DNA of 64,000 bases, from NCBI RefSeq assembly GCF_014205835.1, contig NZ_JACHCQ010000004.1:62001-126000 (forward strand), in the 5' to 3' direction. The notes under the pieces were generated by a model. That model was not told the DNA's origin. It saw nothing but the letters and a program-made list of their open reading frames with translations, and ran no database searches. Position 1 is the stretch's first letter. Each line of letters opens with the position of its first letter. Below, piece by piece: positions 62,423 to 64,000 of the stretch. The stretch is from Pedobacter sp. AK013. Its GTDB lineage: Bacteria; Bacteroidota; Bacteroidia; Sphingobacteriales; Sphingobacteriaceae. A program made the translations under genes and the position numbers.

Positions 62423-63187
62423 TTATTCACGCCATTCCTGACCTGTAAGATTAATGAAAACATCCTCCAGATTAGCTTTTTTAACCTCTTTTTTACGCTC
62501 AAAACCGCTGTTTACTAATTTATCTATTAAGTTGTCGGGCGTGTCCAGAGCGATAATCTGTCCGCGTTCTACAAAAGCTACGCGATCGCAAAGCTGTTCG
62601 GCTTCATCCATATAATGGGTGGTAATAACCACAGTTGTTCCTGCATCGCGGATTTCCGTAATCAGGTCCCAGAGATTTCTGCGTGCCTGTGGATCTAGGC
62701 CTGTTGTAGGTTCATCTAAAAAAATAATCTTCGGTTGGTTAATGAGCGTTGTGGCTATAGAGAAGCGCTGCTTTTGTCCGCCTGAAAGCGCTTTATATTT
62801 AGCTTTGGCCTTGTCCTGGAGGTTTACTTTCTCCAGCATCTCCATGGGTTTAATGTTAGCGCCATATAAACCGGCAAAAAGTTCAATCAGTTCGATCAGG
62901 TTTAGATTTGGGTAATAACCAGCTGCCTGTAGCTGTACGCCAATAATCTGTTTAATATCCTGCGGCTGTTTGTCGACAGAAAAACCATCAACAATAATTT
63001 CACCCGATGTTTTCGCTCTCAAAGTTTCAATAATTTCAAGGGTAGTGGTTTTTCCGGCACCATTAGGGCCAAGCAGACCGAAAATTTCGTGCTCATATAC
63101 CTCAAAACTAAGCCCTTGAACGGCCACAAAATCATCGTATTTTTTTACCAGGTCTTTAACACTGATAATGGCTTTTTTTGTTTCCAT
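62423..63187 (-). CDS. ABC transporter ATP-binding protein
   Basis: A 254-aa ATPase. Walker A is GPNGAGKTT near 39, the signature LSGGQKQR near 136, Walker B IIFLDEPTTGLDP near 158, and the switch His lies in TTHYMDEAE. The C-terminal tail (NLEDVFINLTGQEWRE) is typical of exporter ATPases of the DrrA/CcmA type. It should drive the ABC-2 permease encoded downstream. It is cytoplasmic, bound to the membrane via the permease. Confidence 0.93.
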   Translation of the reverse strand: METKKAIISVKDLVKKYDDFVAVQGLSFEVYEHEIFGLLGPNGAGKTTTLEIIETLRAKTSGEIIVDGFSVDKQPQDIKQIIGVQLQAAGYYPNLNLIELIELFAGLYGANIKPMEMLEKVNLQDKAKAKYKALSGGQKQRFSIATTLINQPKIIFLDEPTTGLDPQARRNLWDLITEIRDAGTTVVITTHYMDEAEQLCDRVAFVERGQIIALDTPDNLIDKLVNSGFERKKEVKKANLEDVFINLTGQEWRE

Positions 63188-63295
63188 ATTGCGAATGTAA
63201 GGAGCTTTGAATGAATAGGAAATGAATTTTTGAATACATAACCGAAAATGTCGGTGAAATGATGTTTTATACGGGCGAAAATAGATGATAAAAGA

Positions 63296-63340
63296 AATCT
63301 GCGGATCGGCAGCTTAATTTTTGCCGCAAATCCGCAGATT
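63296..63340. repeat. Hairpin AATCTGCGGAT/ATCCGCAGATT
   Basis: An 11-bp perfect stem with a 23-nt loop that itself contains CGGCA/TGCCG. It lies in the gap between the carA fragment and the ABC genes. It may act as a terminator for carA, but no long T tract is seen. Confidence 0.45.
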
Positions 63341-63354
63341 ATTTATGCTTATTC

Positions 63355-63415
63355 CTTTAACCTCGCGCGCTGGTTTTTTACCTTAACCCTTCGCCTATCA
63401 GCCTACTACTTTAAC
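63355..63415. repeat. CCTTAACC/AAGGT-type repeat
   Basis: CCTTTAACCTCGCGCGCTGG and TTACCTTAACCCTTCGCC words fill the stretch just after the carA stop codon. The words belong to the AAGGT family, in the opposite orientation. Confidence 0.4.
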
Positions 63416-63416
63416 A

Positions 63417-64000
63417 CTACCAAATCAGCTGGCCTTTCATTACTTCAACGAAATCGTCGAATAAGTAACGCGAATCGTGCGGGCCTGGAGAAGACTCAGG
63501 GTGATATTGTACTGAAAATGCTTTTTTACCTTTAACGCGGATACCTTCAATAGATTTATCGTTTAAGTTAACGTGGGTAATCTCAACTTTGTCTGAGTTT
63601 TTAACCTCATCTGGAATTACACCAAAGCCGTGGTTCTGTGAAGTAACCTCGCAGTGGTTCTTGATAATATTTTTTACCGGGTGGTTTAATCCACGGTGGC
63701 CATTAAACATTTTCATGGTGCCGATACCGTTAGCTTCGGCCAATAACTGGTGACCTAAGCAGATACCAAACAATGGTTTATCAACTGCCAAAATTTCAGT
63801 GATTGTTTCTACAGCATAAGGCATTACCGATGGATCGCCAGGGCCATTTGAAATAAAGTAGCCATCAGGGTTAAATTTTTCCATTTCGGCAAAAGAGGTT
63901 TTAGCAGGGAAAACCTGAACATAGATATCGCGGTTTTCGAAATTGCGCAAAATATTTTTCTTGATACCTAAATCTAAAGCGGCAACTTTTAGGCTTGCTT
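63417..64000 (-). CDS. carA: Carbamoyl phosphate synthase small subunit, C-terminal part
   Basis: The 3' part of carA, cut by the window edge; the visible frame continues to the last base. It holds the class I glutamine amidotransferase domain: ASLKVAALDLGIKKNILRNFE, DGYFISNGPGDPSVMPYAVE, FGICLGHQLLAEA with the nucleophile Cys, and SVQYHPESSPGPHDSRYLFDDFVEVM with the catalytic His and Glu. The enzyme supplies ammonia for carbamoyl phosphate, the entry to pyrimidines and arginine. The N-terminal half of the subunit and any neighbours upstream lie outside the window. Confidence 0.95.
   Translation of the reverse strand, partial: ASLKVAALDLGIKKNILRNFENRDIYVQVFPAKTSFAEMEKFNPDGYFISNGPGDPSVMPYAVETITEILAVDKPLFGICLGHQLLAEANGIGTMKMFNGHRGLNHPVKNIIKNHCEVTSQNHGFGVIPDEVKNSDKVEITHVNLNDKSIEGIRVKGKKAFSVQYHPESSPGPHDSRYLFDDFVEVMKGQLIW

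Overview
The window reads as a chromosomal segment of a Bacteroidota member of the family Sphingobacteriaceae, most likely Pedobacter or a close relative. The grounds are paired SusC/SusD genes, an ECF sigma/FecR/TonB-receptor set, DUF5686 and DUF2911 proteins, an AT-rich sequence, Bacteroidota-type -7 boxes (TAnnTTTG), almost no Shine-Dalgarno sequences, and many degenerate intergenic repeats. No rRNA, tRNA, CRISPR array, integrase or transposase was seen.

Layout. 0-3.3 kb: agmatine-to-putrescine genes (aguB, aguA), a small VOC protein and fabG. 3.4-15.4 kb: housekeeping and envelope genes on both strands (L,D-transpeptidase, a VWA-like membrane protein, a TRIC-type channel, a DivIC-like protein, enolase, a DUF2911 protein, an acetyltransferase, a two-gene ABC system, a PBP4-type carboxypeptidase, asd). 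A decayed piece of a CDP-alcohol phosphatidyltransferase lies between dacB and asd.

15.6-33.2 kb, all on the minus strand, is a sugar-oxidation island. It has five xylose-isomerase-like TIM barrels, two Gfo/Idh/MocA oxidoreductases, a GMC flavoprotein with its small subunit, a monoheme cytochrome c, a DUF1080 protein and an MFS permease. A TonB-dependent receptor with an STN signalling domain, FecR and an ECF sigma factor stand upstream. Many of the enzymes carry Tat-like leaders. The set fits a largely periplasmic pathway that oxidises glycosides to 3-keto sugars and then cleaves or isomerises them; substrate and reaction order are inference.

33.4-35.1 kb: threonine dehydrogenase (SDR type) and a YebC-family protein. 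35.3-51.4 kb, minus strand: a polysaccharide utilisation locus in the order transmembrane LuxR-type regulator, SusC, SusD, two GH144-like glucanases, a GH43-like protein with a discoidin domain, a GH3 beta-glucosidase and, after a terminator, a secreted esterase. GH144 together with GH3 points to beta-1,2-glucan as substrate.

51.5-64 kb: an ORF6N protein with a damaged start, trhO, a DUF5686 outer-membrane protein, kbl, pheS, a Rieske-fold-like lipoprotein that has lost its cluster ligands, a TetR regulator, a secreted FG-GAP-like protein, a class II Fic protein, an ABC-2 exporter pair, and the 3' part of carA cut by the window edge.

The spaces between genes hold several families of short degenerate repeats and palindromes that recur at unrelated sites; they are listed individually.
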